Shown here piece after piece: positions 39,301 through 46,169 of a stretch of 64,000 nt of DNA (positions are counted from its first letter, which is position 1; every line of letters begins with the position of its first letter). This DNA is from Calliphora vicina (taxonomy: Eukaryota; Arthropoda; Insecta; Diptera; Calliphoridae): contig NC_088783.1 in NCBI RefSeq assembly GCF_958450345.1, positions 98,885,302-98,949,301 of the forward strand, in the 5' to 3' direction. A program made the position numbers and the translations under genes. The notes below the pieces were generated by a model that made no database searches, had not been told where the DNA came from, and was given only the letters and a program-made list of their open reading frames with translations.

Positions 39301-42300
39301 GGAAGTGTTAGCACTGGCCTCGATAACATAGCGGATAGACAATACGTCATCATTGCAAGCGAAAAACAAACTAAAGTCTACGATATTGCAAATCAGTGTT
39401 GTATAAATCGCATTCAATTATCTGAAATGGATTATGCAGTCAAAGCAGCAACTATCACAATGAAAGGTATGAATTTAATTTATTCTACGGAATGCCCTCA
39501 ATTATGTTTTATTTTACAACTATTCAACTTGGGTTTATTTAACATTGAAGTTATCATGTTAAAATAAATTAAATATCTATGTTCACTTCTTCTTCTAATT
39601 CAGGTGGAACTTGCTTAGCAACCTATCTTTCGAATGGCCATTTAATGGTTCATAGTCTTCCTAGTCTAAAGATGTTATTGGATACAGAATTCTTACCAAT
39701 TATGAACTTAAGGTAAGAGTGAAACTATAAAGTTTTCATTTAATCATTACAATAGCTTTTAAAGCTTGAATAAAGTATTAGCTTAAAAAATAATTTAATA
39801 TTACATACTTGCAAAAAAGGAAAAAAAAACATTGAAGAAATTTTCAGATTTTTTAATTTTAAACTTATTTAATACAAAAATTTGCAATTTTTTTCGATTA
39901 ACATCCTAATTAATAATTACTTTTATTGTTTCGTAATTTTTGTTTTAGTTTTCAAACCAAATGCAAACAGGGAATTGTGGATCCAATGCTTTCCATATGG
40001 GGTCAACAAATCATTGTTCATGAAGATATAACACAGTAAGCATTCGTAAATAATTGACCAATTTCATTTCAACTAGTTGATATTTGCTTTTTTTTTTTCA
40101 TTTCTAGAATATCAAAAATATTTTGCTTTAGTAATAAAGGTCATGGTTTGTACATGGCATCACCCACCGAAATACAAAAGTTTACAATATCGTCGGAGTT
40201 TTGGTAAGTACATTTTTATTTATCATTAGATTAACTTGCCTAATATTCGAGGTGGCCTTAACGTCCTTTTGCTCAGAGTGTATACCTTTCATAGCAGAGT
40301 TTGTCTGAGTGTTATGTTTAGTATTTATTTATTATAAGATTAACTTTCCTAATCTTGATCATGTCTTCGAGGTGTCATTAAAGTCATCTTGGTCCAAATC
40401 CAGGAGGTTAATATTAAATAACTGTAAATCTGTGGTCGTCATTTACTATCAATCTGTCAGATCGAAATTTTGATATAGATTAACATTTAAAAGTTATTTT
40501 TATGTAAAAACTTGATAAATAACACAAAATTTTAAGAACAAAACACACTAATGAAGTCAAATTTATACATCAAAGATCATCAATTTATACATCAAATTCA
40601 ATTTAACGTTTGGTTAAATCATCACTAAATTTTTAATGCATCATTAGTAAGATTTAGCCTAAACTTCTAGAATTATGCGGAAATTAATGTTTCATAGTTT
40701 CAGTGTAATTGATTCTGAAAAAGTTTTTAGAAAAACTCACAATCCCTCTACTACTTACAATCATTTTAATTATTAAAAATTTGTATTAAATTAAAAATCT
40801 TATTTTATAAATCAGACCAAATGTTTGATACAATATGTCGTCCCCTTAATAAAACAATAGTGTATAATTTTTTTCTCGAAATAATTGAGTTTAAAATGTT
40901 TGTGTTAGTAGACATCTAGAACAAAAGTTATATTTCAATTAATCTTTTGACCCACTTTGTGGAAGTAGAATTTCACCAAATAATGGTGTATGTGCTTATA
41001 CACTATTGTTTTATTGAGGGGACGATGTATACTAATAAAAAATTCATCAAAACATATGAGATTTAGTGATTTTAGACCCACATTTTAAAAACCGAAATTC
41101 AACATTTCAAATTAACCGGTTCGCAAAATACCGGTTTATAAACGCTAGATGTGAAACTTGATTCTTAGCTTTATAGTAAAATTTATGTTTTTATTTTGGA
41201 TATACTGTTATCTGAATGTTTCATCTAAGTGGGATGTCCTGAATGGGATCTATAGAAGATATAGACGCCCACTGATACTACTCACTTGGATCAATGAATT
41301 TGATAACTATGTGTTATCTTACAAATAAAATATGTAAAAGAGAGAGAGAGTGATTGATAATATATAAGCGAATGTAGGTCCTTAGACAAGATAATAAATA
41401 CATAATGGAGTCCCACAATGTTTTAATCCCTAAACCTACTATTCATAATAATATATAATATTATTAAAGGATTCCACGATGTAGACACCTTCACTAACTC
41501 GTTATCTCCATTTAGAAACGTCCGCATAAACAGAATGGCTCTCTATAATAATGGAGAGGCCCTCAAGTAATCTCGTGTCATCCTAGAATGCAATTTATAG
41601 AGAAGAATAGCCTTGGAATGCCAATATTTTGACCAAATCATTTGGCTACCTAAGTTTTGAAGAGAATTAGTTAGTAAACATATTATTTTTATTATTTTAT
41701 AAATTATTTTTTTGGCCATGAAAATCAATTGTGAGCGTCGTCAGGCTCATTAACTTTTCCAGCTCAACCATAACATTTTTTAACGAATCAACACCTATTT
41801 GTTCGGTGTGATGGCTCCGGTACTAACACTCCTATCGATGATAGCCTAATCCCAGAATTCTTACCAACCTTAGATCCTCAACCATCTTCGGCATCCAATG
41901 CATACTAGTTTAAAGATTTGATTGCATATTTTTAATATGTAAATGCAAACTAATATTGTTATTAATGAAAATATTATCTCTTTTTACTTTCTAGTCAATT
42001 TATATTAGAAATGATGGGGAACTTGTACACAGTTCAAGAGATGCCAGAACAACCGAAGGAAAGCTTTTTTAAGGGTTTATTTGGCGGCGGTGCTAAAAGT
42101 TTGGATAGAGAAGAACTATGTAAGTTTACTTTTGTTTTTGTACGTTCAAATTTATTTATTTTCTTTTTTCTTAATTTTCTACATTTCAGTTGGAGAACAA
42201 AGCGGGAAAGCAAATCGTTCTATTGCTAAACACATTCCGGGCCCTACTATAGATCAGTTAAATCAAAGAGCTTCAACTGCAGCATCTGAAATTAGTCGCG

Positions 42301-42446
42301 CCCATCAATTGGCAATGGAACGTGGTGAAAAACTGAATTTGCTGGAAGAGCGTGCCGAACGTATGGCCAATCAAGCTCAAGATTTTAGCGGTACAGCGCA
42401 TAATTTAATGCTTAAATACAAGGATAAAAAGTGGTATCAGTTGTAA
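18014..42446 (+). CDS. Tomosyn (syntaxin-binding protein 5), 3' half of gene, ten exons
   Basis: Tomosyn is a soluble Lgl-family protein. Two WD40 propellers are followed by an R-SNARE motif that forms inactive complexes with syntaxin-1 and SNAP-25 and so limits synaptic vesicle priming. Visible here are a Gly/Ser-rich linker (18014-about 18347) and a conserved Ser-rich segment 'SRSRSSSMSSIDM'. The last propeller blades follow ('VPTLWIGTSFGSILTL', 'GPILRLKGSI', 'DRQYVIIASEKQTKVYDI', 'CFSNKGHGLYMASPTEIQKF'), then 'KESFFKGLFGGGAKSLDREE' and the R-SNARE with zero-layer Arg (codon 42321-42323), ending KYKDKKWYQL. Exons lie at 18014-18347(?), 33446-33562, 33635-33757, 38837-38959, 39182-39466, 39604-39712, 39949-40035, 40108-40203, 41995-42119 and 42190-42446. 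Junction phases agree throughout. Upstream exons are not in the window. Introns of 15 kb and 5 kb are filled with transposons. I infer the family from the conserved C-terminus; the assignment is secure. Confidence 0.93.
18476..18660 (+). repeat. ACATAC-type simple repeat tract
   Basis: Interrupted 'ACATAC' and 'TACATATACATA' units begin just after the tomosyn exon and lie in the large intron. The reading frame across it is low complexity and not a gene. Confidence 0.6.
18661..19052. other. Intron sequence, nothing recognised
   Basis: AT-rich tomosyn intron with no repeat boundary that I could identify. Confidence 0.4.
19053..19782. mobile_element. Fold-back MITE family C, copy 2 (inverted relative to copy 1)
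   Basis: It begins ACACAGGTCAACAGC and ends TTGTTGCCCTGTGT, the mirror of copy 1. It is flanked by AATTCATT and TATTCATT, seven of eight bases alike, which suggests an 8-bp target duplication. The ORF at 19339-19521 lies in the arm and is not a gene. Confidence 0.85.
19783..20985. other. Intron sequence, nothing recognised
   Basis: AT-rich tomosyn intron. No paired inverted repeats or ORF with a recognisable domain was found. Confidence 0.4.
20986..21450. mobile_element. Element with subterminal ACCGGTT motifs
   Basis: The ends AGAGTGTCCAAAA (20986) and its near complement 'TTTTGGATACTCT' (21450) are inverted. Directly inside them lie clusters of CCGGTT/AACCGG, including 'AAACCGGTTAACCGGTTT', on both sides (20998-21133 and 21384-21430). 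Clustered short palindromic motifs near the ends are usual for transposase binding in hAT-like elements, but no coding region survives and no target duplication was found. Confidence 0.5.
21451..21868. other. Intron sequence with a possible family J fragment
   Basis: At 21755-21800 'AAAAAGTGGCAATAAATCTG' and 'CTTCTAAACTACTGGTTGGA' resemble the start of the repeat at 37899. The remainder is unrecognised. Confidence 0.4.
21869..22230 (+). repeat. Interspersed repeat family A, copy 5
   Basis: It starts 'TTTTATACCCTTCACCTTCG' and contains 'GTTTGTCATTCAGTTTGTAA', 'AGATAGCGGAGTCGAT', 'CATGTCCGAATGTCTGTCCG' and 'GACCTACAATGGGTCAAAAT'. It is internally deleted after 'GAAATCAACTTTCTGAA' relative to copies 2 and 3. 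The ORFs here (21692-22003, 22064-22246) are not genes. Confidence 0.8.
22381..22510. mobile_element. Hairpin MITE with ACACGGTTGTCA ends
   Basis: 'TATACACGGTTGTCATATTC' on the left pairs with the complement of 'TCTGACAACCGTGTGTACGT' on the right. It is 130 bp and non-coding. It abuts another MITE directly. Confidence 0.7.
22513..22622. mobile_element. Hairpin MITE with GGGATTCACACGATGAC ends
   Basis: 'ATGGGATTCACACGATGACT' pairs with the complement of 'AGTCATCGTGTAAATCCCGT'. It is only 110 bp and lies 2 bp from the preceding MITE, so two different small elements stand back to back. Confidence 0.7.
22692..23119. mobile_element. MITE with CAGGCATGTCA ends
   Basis: 'CAGGCATGTCATAGA' (22692) is matched by 'TCTGTGACATGCCTG' ending at 23119. 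Internal blocks 'ACCATTCCGATCGAAAG' and 'CCATTCCGAACAAAATGTGT' are shared with the element at 29986-30288, suggesting one family. Confidence 0.65.
23157..23212 (+). repeat. (ACAT)n microsatellite
   Basis: About a dozen CATA units interrupted by CGTAAA and GCAT. It lies in the tomosyn intron. Confidence 0.85.
23751..23920 (+). repeat. Tandem duplication of an 87-bp unit
   Basis: Two nearly identical units begin with 'CCAATTTCTACAATATTTAT' at 23751 and 23838 and contain 'GCTTATGCACCGTGGTTTCA'. The near identity in such decayed surroundings points to a recent duplication. Confidence 0.9.
24095..25010. mobile_element. Fold-back MITE family C, copy 3, interrupted by family B
   Basis: The left end ACACAGGTCAACAGCAAAAG (24095) runs to about 24170. 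It resumes after the family B insertion at about 24787 with 'TTTTTGAGTTATCATAAATT' and 'CTGGAACCACAATACATCAA', but the final TTGCCCTGTGT end is missing. This gives a relative age: family B entered after family C. Confidence 0.8.
24178..24780 (+). repeat. Interspersed repeat family B, copy 2 (nested)
   Basis: It begins 'TTTATACCCTACACCACCAT' and contains 'CACTTTCTGAGTCGATTAAA', 'CGATGTCCGTCCGTCTGGTC', 'TTGTGCGCAGAGTACAGGTC' and 'CACCTAGCCCCCATACAAAT'. It ends in a (TA)n run at about 24768-24791. The layout (hairpin-like start, GTCGAT and GTCCGTC blocks) parallels family A, suggesting a common origin. The ORF at 24506-24718 is not a gene. Confidence 0.8.
25019..25060. repeat. Short terminus 'AAGGCGGTCAACTAGTTTAG'
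   Basis: This matches the end at about 44268-44284 (GGGCGGTCAACTAGTAAA). It is probably the end of a dispersed repeat; the body is not recognisable. Confidence 0.45.
25061..29859. other. Tomosyn intron, mostly unrecognised
   Basis: There is no exon. A less AT-rich block at 25570-25850 (TGGCTTAGTGATTAGCGC, repeated ACTAGTTA motifs) could be a decayed SINE. Two inverted related pieces share 'CGGCCATAGTGCA' (26753-26765 as complement, and 27431-27443). The ORFs around 27261-27629 belong to that repeat, whose end near 27680 recalls the start of family A in reverse. A C8 tract is at 28287. Confidence 0.4.
29860..29878. other. GC-only 16-mer in AT-rich intron
   Basis: 'GGCGCGCCGCGGCGGC' at 29861-29876 is entirely G and C, while the surrounding hundreds of bases are strongly AT-rich. 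Its function is unknown. Confidence 0.8.
29986..30288. mobile_element. MITE related to the 22692 element
   Basis: Ends TCCTGTCA (29986) and TGACAGGA (30288) are inverted. Inside, 'CATTCCGATCGAAA' and 'ATTCCGAACGAAATGTGTGA' match the copy at 22692-23119. Confidence 0.65.
30289..31440. other. Intron sequence, nothing recognised
   Basis: A short direct duplication 'CCTGATTCAGAAACACTA' occurs at about 30457-30491. Otherwise no gene or repeat end was found. Confidence 0.4.
31441..31706. mobile_element. MITE with ATATATGGGGGATTTCATG ends
   Basis: 'ATATATGGGGGATTTCATGT' at 31441 is the exact complement of 'ACATGAAATCCCCCATATAT' ending at 31706. Pairing continues for about 35 bp (CAAGTAAACCAATTT versus AAATTGGTTCACTTG). 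The two ORFs over this region are not genes. Confidence 0.85.
31974..32201. mobile_element. MITE with CAGTTCAAAAGTGAC ends
   Basis: 'CAGTTCAAAAGTGACTCAAC' (31974) pairs with the complement of 'GTTATGTCACTTTTGAACTG' (32201), and the match continues through CTCAAAATTT. The centre contains 'GTTGTTATAACAACAGTTAT' palindromes. Confidence 0.8.
32202..33445. other. Intron with microsatellites before tomosyn exon
   Basis: Simple repeats (ACACAC and TATATA at about 33173-33220, CTATCTAT at 33268-33292, A-rich at 33340-33365) precede the acceptor at 33441-33445. No further exon is recognised. Confidence 0.5.
33446..33562 (+). CDS. Tomosyn exon, Ser-rich segment
   Basis: It follows acceptor 'ATTCCAG' and ends at donor GTAAGT. 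It reads 'KVDGSFSRSRSSSMSSIDMS' then 'SAESVTCLAFIETFAKKS'. It enters in phase 1 and leaves in phase 1. The Ser/Arg cluster and following 'FIETFAKK' match the conserved block preceding the final propeller blades of tomosyn. Confidence 0.93.
33635..33757 (+). CDS. Tomosyn exon, propeller blade
   Basis: It lies between acceptor 'AATTACAG' and donor GTATGT, with phase 1 on both sides and a 72-bp intron before it. It encodes 'ILSLVPTLWIGTSFGSILTL' followed by 'VVSMPEREVRKSQPVLVTIN'. 'LWIGTSFGS' is the typical tomosyn blade strand. Confidence 0.95.
33953..35790. mobile_element. Possible inverted-repeat element with GTAGCA subrepeats
   Basis: The left cluster (33953-34192) is full of GTAGCAGTTG and GTAGTAGT units. 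The right cluster (35487-35765) holds the complementary CTGCTAC units, so the two form a loose inverted pair about 1.8 kb across. Between them lie less AT-rich blocks (34770-35150, with repeated AGGCCTTC) and family A copy 6. Ends and target duplication are not resolved. Confidence 0.45.
35160..35480 (+). repeat. Interspersed repeat family A, copy 6 (5' truncated)
   Basis: It starts within the body at 'TGCTGAGATATGAGGAAAAA' and continues through 'CCTATATCTGGATTACTAAG' and 'GGACCTACAATAGGTCAAAA' into poly-A and poly-T filler. Confidence 0.75.
35791..36757. other. Intron sequence, nothing recognised
   Basis: Contains ACGAAACCG-type motifs near 35870-35930 and T- and CTTT-rich runs near 36630-36720. 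No gene was found. Confidence 0.4.
36758..37140. mobile_element. hAT-type MITE with 8-bp target duplication
   Basis: The ends CAGTGATGTTCA and TGAACATCACTG are exact complements. The flanks TTCTATAC (36750-36757) and TTCTATAT (37141-37148) differ at only the last base, fitting the 8-bp duplication of hAT elements. An internal hairpin at about 37046-37118 pairs 'CTTTAAAAAATGAGACATTT' and 'GTTACGCTCTT' with their complements. It is non-coding. Confidence 0.85.
37141..37898. other. Intron sequence with one repeat terminus
   Basis: 'CTGACCCGGTTCGCTTCGCT' at 37422-37441 is the terminus of a dispersed insect repeat also seen at 42945. A short palindromic patch 'TATACTTAGTATAGTATACT' is at about 37528. 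No gene was found. Confidence 0.45.
37899..38700 (+). repeat. Interspersed repeat family J, copy 1
   Basis: It starts 'CACAGTGGGGAATCTGAAAA' and carries 'GTGGAAATAAATCTGTAACT' and 'TTCTAAACGAATTGCC'. The same start, inverted, is at about 53785-53945. 3' limit by eye only. It is non-coding, with a less AT-rich block near 38030-38080. Confidence 0.6.
38837..38959 (+). CDS. Tomosyn exon, propeller blade
   Basis: It lies between acceptor 'ATCTTTTAG' and donor GTATGT, with phase 1 on both sides. It encodes 'GPILRLKGSITSMSFLDAFG' then 'TIIPFSYEPWRDDSRDGKKD'. 'ILRLKG' and 'YEPWR' are family hallmarks. Confidence 0.95.
39031..39075. mobile_element. End fragment of the palindromic CCCCCATTAACAC MITE
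   Basis: 'CCCCCATTAACACAAAGTCT' followed by 'TGTTATGACAGTATGAC' matches one arm of the element at 47998-48126. It lies in the short intron between two tomosyn exons. Confidence 0.55.
39182..39466 (+). CDS. Tomosyn exon, linker and WD strand
   Basis: It follows an AAG acceptor (unusual; no CAG or TAG is available in phase) and ends at donor GTATGA. It reads a Ser/Thr-rich start, 'TPTKSSSRTSPTFTPTTANT', then 'DRQYVIIASEKQTKVYDIAN' and 'CCINRIQLSEMDYAVKAATI'. 'YVIIASEKQTKV' corresponds to a highly conserved strand. It enters and leaves in phase 1. Confidence 0.93.
39604..39712 (+). CDS. Tomosyn exon
   Basis: It lies between acceptor 'TCTAATTCAG' and donor GTAAGA, entering in phase 1 and leaving in phase 2. 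It encodes 'GGTCLATYLSNGHLMVHSLP' then 'SLKMLLDTEFLPIMNL'. The 'NGHLMVHSLPSLK' strand is typical of the family. Confidence 0.95.
39949..40035 (+). CDS. Tomosyn exon, short
   Basis: It lies between acceptor 'TTTGTTTTAG' and donor GTAAGC, with phase 2 on both sides. It encodes 'FQTKCKQGIVDPMLSIWGQQ' then 'IIVHEDIT'. It is less conserved than its neighbours but in frame with both. Confidence 0.9.
40108..40203 (+). CDS. Tomosyn exon
   Basis: It lies between acceptor 'CATTTCTAG' and donor GTAAGT, with phase 2 on both sides. It encodes 'ISKIFCFSNKGHGLYMASPT' then 'EIQKFTISSEF'. 'GLYMASPTEIQ' is one of the most conserved tomosyn blocks. Confidence 0.96.
40204..40828. other. Tomosyn intron with a diverged tandem repeat
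   Basis: 'AGATTAACTTGCCTAAT' plus 'CGAGGTGGCCTTAACGTC' (about 40228-40264) recurs as 'AGATTAACTTTCCTAAT' plus 'CGAGGTGTCATTAAAGTC' (about 40338-40386). Nothing coding was found. Confidence 0.5.
40829..41032. mobile_element. MITE with ATGTCGTCCCC ends
   Basis: 'TCGTCCCCTTAATAAAACAA' (40838) pairs with the complement of 'TTGTTTTATTGAGGGGACGA' (about 41007-41026), and the pairing extends through TAGTGTATAA. It is about 200 bp and lies in a tomosyn intron. Confidence 0.8.
41033..41994. other. Tomosyn intron with a coding-like relic
   Basis: At about 41807-41908 one + frame reads 'CDGSGTNTPIDDSLIPEFLP' then 'TLDPQPSSASNAY' and a stop. Codon use looks protein-like, but there is a stop shortly upstream and no in-phase splice pair. 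It is most likely the tail of a transposon gene, and I cannot name the family. The region 41200-41760 is less AT-rich and looks like old repeat DNA. Confidence 0.35.
41995..42119 (+). CDS. Tomosyn exon, pre-SNARE GLFGGG motif
   Basis: It lies between acceptor 'ACTTTCTAG' and donor GTAAGT, entering in phase 2 and leaving in phase 1. It encodes 'QFILEMMGNLYTVQEMPEQP' then 'KESFFKGLFGGGAKSLDREE'. 'FFKGLFGGG..SLDREELFGE' is conserved in tomosyns just before the SNARE motif. Confidence 0.96.
42190..42446 (+). CDS. Tomosyn last exon, R-SNARE coiled coil and stop
   Basis: It follows acceptor 'ACATTTCAG' in phase 1. It encodes 'GEQSGKANRSIAKHIPGPTI', then a heptad coiled coil with 'AMERGEKLNLLEERAERMAN', where the Arg of MER is the ionic zero-layer residue. 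It ends with 'LMLKYKDKKWYQL' and TAA. There is no transmembrane segment, as expected for tomosyn in contrast to VAMP. Confidence 0.97.
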
Positions 42447-42725
42447 AATATTTATTATAGGAGCCAATTCTACTACCACAGTTATTGTAATATTGCTTTT
42501 ATAACAACAAAAACCCAAAAATAACAACAACAACAACAAACACTTTCTACTACATTAAAAAGAGTACACTTATTTAATTTCTGTTTTCAAATCGTCATGT
42601 TATTTATATATTAAAGAAAAAAACAAAAACAAAAAAAAACAAAACGTAAAGTATATAATGATTACAACAAAAAAATGTTTTTAATAAAATATAGACCAAT
42701 AAAAAACGTGTTAAATATTTACAAT
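42447..42725 (+). other. Probable tomosyn 3' UTR with polyadenylation signals
   Basis: After the stop the sequence is A- and CAA-rich. Two candidate poly(A) signals, AATAAA, lie at 42683-42688 and 42698-42703, with GT- and T-rich sequence from about 42725. The end is inferred, since no transcript data are available. Confidence 0.6.
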
Positions 42726-42941
42726 ATCTGTGTTTTAATTTCAATTTATTGTTATAAACTGAATTAAGATTTACATTCAATGTCAGACAAATGTCAAGAA
42801 AACACTTATTTTCCTATTCGCGGTATATTGTAGTGTTATCGATTGACTTTAAATTTATCGAGTTTATCTATAATTTTCTTTTGCAAAAGAAAATTTTTAT
42901 TTCGGAAAAATATTTTAATTATTTATCTTTATTTAAAACTA

Positions 42942-44284
42942 GCTTGACCCGGTGCGCTTCGCTACTCCTGTCGTAGTAAAATAAAAAATATATAGCCTAT
43001 TGACGCTTCCCAGTAAGGATCTATCTACGTTCCAAATTTCAATAAAATCGGTTCAGCCGTTTAGGCGTGATGCTCGAACAAATAAACAAACCAACAAACA
43101 AAGACATTTATATATTTATTTATATTTAAAATTTAAATATAATAGGAATTTTTTGTTGATTTATGCCAAAAAATCAGTTTTTTTTATTTAAAATACCATT
43201 TTTCTGAAAACAATTTAAGAGTCACATTTCGAATTAAAATCATAAAGTAAAACAAATTTTATCAACAAAACCGTATTAACTCAAATATAGGCTCAAATCG
43301 AAATAATACCTTTTTTATGAAAATATAAGCTGCATTTCTATTTCAACTTTTGTATTAACTCAAAATAATAAATTTTTGTTGATATTGTTACGTTTTAACC
43401 TTTTCAAAACGTTGGTTTATTTCCATTAAATAAACCGGATACTTTTGATTGCAAATAAAAGCCGTTTAGTAGTTTAAAAATTGTAACAACTCTTTATTTA
43501 TTTAAAATGTACAACAACAGAATTAAATAGTCGCTCAGTGTTTTTTTATACACGTTTATAAATTCGCAGAAATACAGACATACCTTATAATGTATACGAA
43601 TTCACTGGAAAATACAGCACACTTTAACACTGTCATCTATACTCTAGATTGTTCTTTAACGGTCAATGCTGGTATATTCGAATTCTAGAGCTTTCGATAT
43701 CACTTAGTGTTGCCATACTTACAATCAATGATCAACTCAAAGCTTTTATTCAATGTTATTAATACCCACAGATAAGTTACAGTTTGAGATTCACTACTGT
43801 TTTTAAAAGCATTACGCCACTTTAAATCCGCCGTTAAAATCGTTATATTTGAATTCAAGTACAATTTCGTAACAATATATTTAAAAGTAGTCACTACATT
43901 ATGTAGAGAAATGTAATTCTATGTTCATATAGATTCAAAGGTTTATTTCAGAATAAAAATATTTTTCATTTTGCTATAAATTCAAAAACCTACTTATATC
44001 TGTATATCTATCTATATATGTATATAAAAATGAAATGGTCCATGCATGTAATGGCGTATTGGCTGATTTTTTTTATTCGATTCGAAATTGTGGAGATGGG
44101 TAAAACTCTGAAATTTTTTTTTTAGTCCAGCCAACTGTAATAAAAAATGCTCCCTAAAGTATGCAGTACAAATTTACATATTTTATTTGCAAATAAATTA
44201 GAACAGACAGGTATGTGGGTTTGAGAAACTTGAAGAACTAACATTAGTAAATAGCTACCGGGTGAAACCGGGCGGTCAACTAGT
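42942..44284. repeat. Dispersed repeat with ACTAG(C)TTGACC termini, split by a solo LTR
   Basis: The left end 'ACTAGCTTGACCCGGTGCGC' (42939-42958) and the complement of the right end 'GGGCGGTCAACTAGT' (about 44268-44282) are alike. The left part contains the widespread insect block 'AAAATCGGTTCAGCCGTTTA' and 'ACAAATAAACAAACCAACAA', typical of the 3' region of RTE-type repeats. A solo LTR sits inside (43386-43874). The two ends may be two oppositely oriented fragments rather than one element. Confidence 0.45.
43386..43874. mobile_element. Solo LTR, copy 1
   Basis: It begins TGTTACG and ends CGTAACA, the canonical TG...CA with a 7-bp inverted end. It is flanked on both sides by ATAT (43382-43385 and 43875-43878), a 4-bp target duplication as in many Ty3-type elements. 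It contains AATAAA motifs and no coding. It is 489 bp, about 116 bp shorter than copy 2 because of an internal deletion. Confidence 0.9.
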
Positions 44285-44819
44285 AAATTTATAAATTTCA
44301 ATACAATTTAACAAAGTATAAAACTAACAAGTTTGTAATAATTATAATAAATATTCCAATACCCTTTTAATTAACCCATTAGTGCGCATAGTCCCTTATA
44401 TGGGACGCTCGAATTTTCTACTGTAGCACTTTCAAAAATTGATATTTTTGAACAACAAGAAGGGTATGCCGTTACTAACATTCCAACAAATCATGTTTTA
44501 TTTCATTTGTTTCTATTAATGTGATTTGTGTGTTGTGTTTTATGCAAAATATGGAAAACCAATTTGTGAAAAAACAAAAATCGCGAACTGGATAAGAAAA
44601 TTTGGAATACATTAAATAGTATGTGAATATTTGTTATTTTTTGTGTGTTGTTCTTTGTAAATAAGTGTAATGATTAAATTTATGTAAAAAAATTATGACA
44701 AAATGTTATGCCACGTGTATATAGTGATTTTGAATTCAACGTCCCCTAAGAGGGACACTGCGTCCGTAGTACAATTGTGATACTATGATTGAGTATATAT
44801 TTATTTCATATATAGACTA

Positions 44820-45600
44820 ACAGTTTCTGAAATATTGGATGAACGGGATGCTCTTGAAGATAATGATTTCAATGTCGTTGCAATTTGCGAAATTCCACCA
44901 TTAGATGGAGCCGATACCGATGAATGCGATGATGAGCACGATGCAAATCTTAATCATCTGGGTTATACAGCATGTAAAATTGTATAAGGAAGATAGTGAA
45001 CGGGTGCTGTAAGTATTTCCCAACCAAAAGTGTTCATCGATATAATATGGGCATGGGAGTCGTTGATAAGATGGATAAACTATTTGCAGTCTACAGTCAG
45101 ACTAAAGAAATGGTGGTGGCCAATATTTACATATCTCCTTGATGCCTCAGTTGTTATTGCATGGCTGCTGATGAAGAAGTTACATCCTAATGATCCGAAA
45201 TGTGCATTTCTTCTTTTTTTCGCCGAAATATTGCTACATCCTACCTTGAAACGTATGGTACCCCACTAAAAGGGTACTGCTACACGTTCAATATATATTT
45301 TTATATTTGGATCGCAATCGATTGTAAGGGCACTGCTACACGTTCAATATATATTGTGATATTTGGATCGCGATCCATTGTAATGGATCACGCAAAATTA
45401 GGTTATTCTGCGATTTGGATCGCGATCCATCAATACTGTATTCTACACATTCAATAAATATCACGATACTGGATCGCGGTCAATATATATTGAACGTGTA
45501 GCAGTGGCCACGATACACGATATGATGGAAGAAACCACCATATTGAATATTCAAAATCTGATAAACGATGTGGACATTGCGGGAAAAAATAAACTCTATT
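44820..45600 (+). pseudogene. Decayed piggyBac transposase
   Basis: An acidic N-terminal piece reads 'EILDERDALEDNDFNVVAIC' (about 44828-44890). A catalytic-domain C-terminal piece reads 'VRLKKWWWPIFTYLLDASVV' followed by 'AWLLMKKLHPNDPKCAFL' (45089-45220), then in another frame 'FRRNIATSYLETYGTPLKG' (about 45217-45273). After the nested MITE, 'RCGHCGKK' (about 45564) is the start of the C-terminal Cys-rich zinc domain. The large middle with the catalytic aspartates is deleted, so it is inactive. Confidence 0.85.
45275..45506. mobile_element. MITE nested in the piggyBac transposase
   Basis: The ends 'TACTGCTACACGTTCAATAT' and complement of 'ATATTGAACGTGTAGCAGTG' pair. The left end is duplicated (45275 and about 45331). 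Internally GGATCGCGATCCATT-type palindromes (GATCGCGATC) recur. It interrupts the transposase just after GTPLKG, so it is younger than the piggyBac copy. Confidence 0.8.
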
Positions 45601-45817
45601 TTCAACAAATATGAAAAGGTCTTCACCCCAAAAAATGTTTTAAAAGTTATCATACGCCTAGTGTACCTACTGCGCAGTGTCCCTTATAAGGGACGGTCCA
45701 TAACTCCAAAACTTGAAGTTTTTTTGAATCAAGTCTTTTTAAAATTAATTTTTATTAATAGTTGGTGAAAATTAGTTGAGGAAAGTGTCCAGGGAACTTC
45801 GTCCACTAATGGGTTAA

Positions 45818-46169
45818 TACAATTGAAACAAACTTCTAAATTTCGAAAATTTAATATGAGACAAAGGTTTTGTTAATATATCGGCTTGCATCTCTTCTGT
45901 ATGACAATACGATAACGCCAGAATATTTTGATTTTGCCTTGCATTGTCTAAAATTTGAATTTGAGAGGGTAATTGTCTCCAAAGACGAATTGAATTTTTT
46001 GAGAACTAAAGTCAACATTAGTAACGAAGTATTAATCCATAGGTAGTATTGTACCGTGTAAAAATGTTTCCGAATGAAATTGCAAATTTTGATATGATTC
46101 AAATTTAGAGCTTTAGCTGATGTCGAGCGACTGAAGTCGTTAAAAAATTAAAACATTTGTGGTTTTTGG
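45818..46169. other. Intergenic, nothing recognised
   Basis: The small minus ORF at 45851-46102 shows no domain. The sequence is AT-rich intergenic DNA. Confidence 0.4.

Larger units (their letters stand above)
44375..45813 (+). mobile_element. piggyBac-type transposon relic
   Basis: The ends CCCATTAGTG and CACTAATGGG are exact complements, flanked by TTAA at 44371-44374 and 45814-45817, the diagnostic piggyBac target. Subterminal 'GTCCCTTATATGGGAC' and 'GTCCCTTATAAGGGAC' palindromes lie near the two ends. Transposase pieces lie between 44820 and 45600. A separate MITE has entered the gene at 45275-45506. Confidence 0.92.

Noticed and set aside
42942..44284. One complete DNA transposon spanning both ACTAG-TTGACC ends
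   Set aside because: Only the short ends agree; the internal sequences look like two different fragments, so I left it as a tentative repeat.
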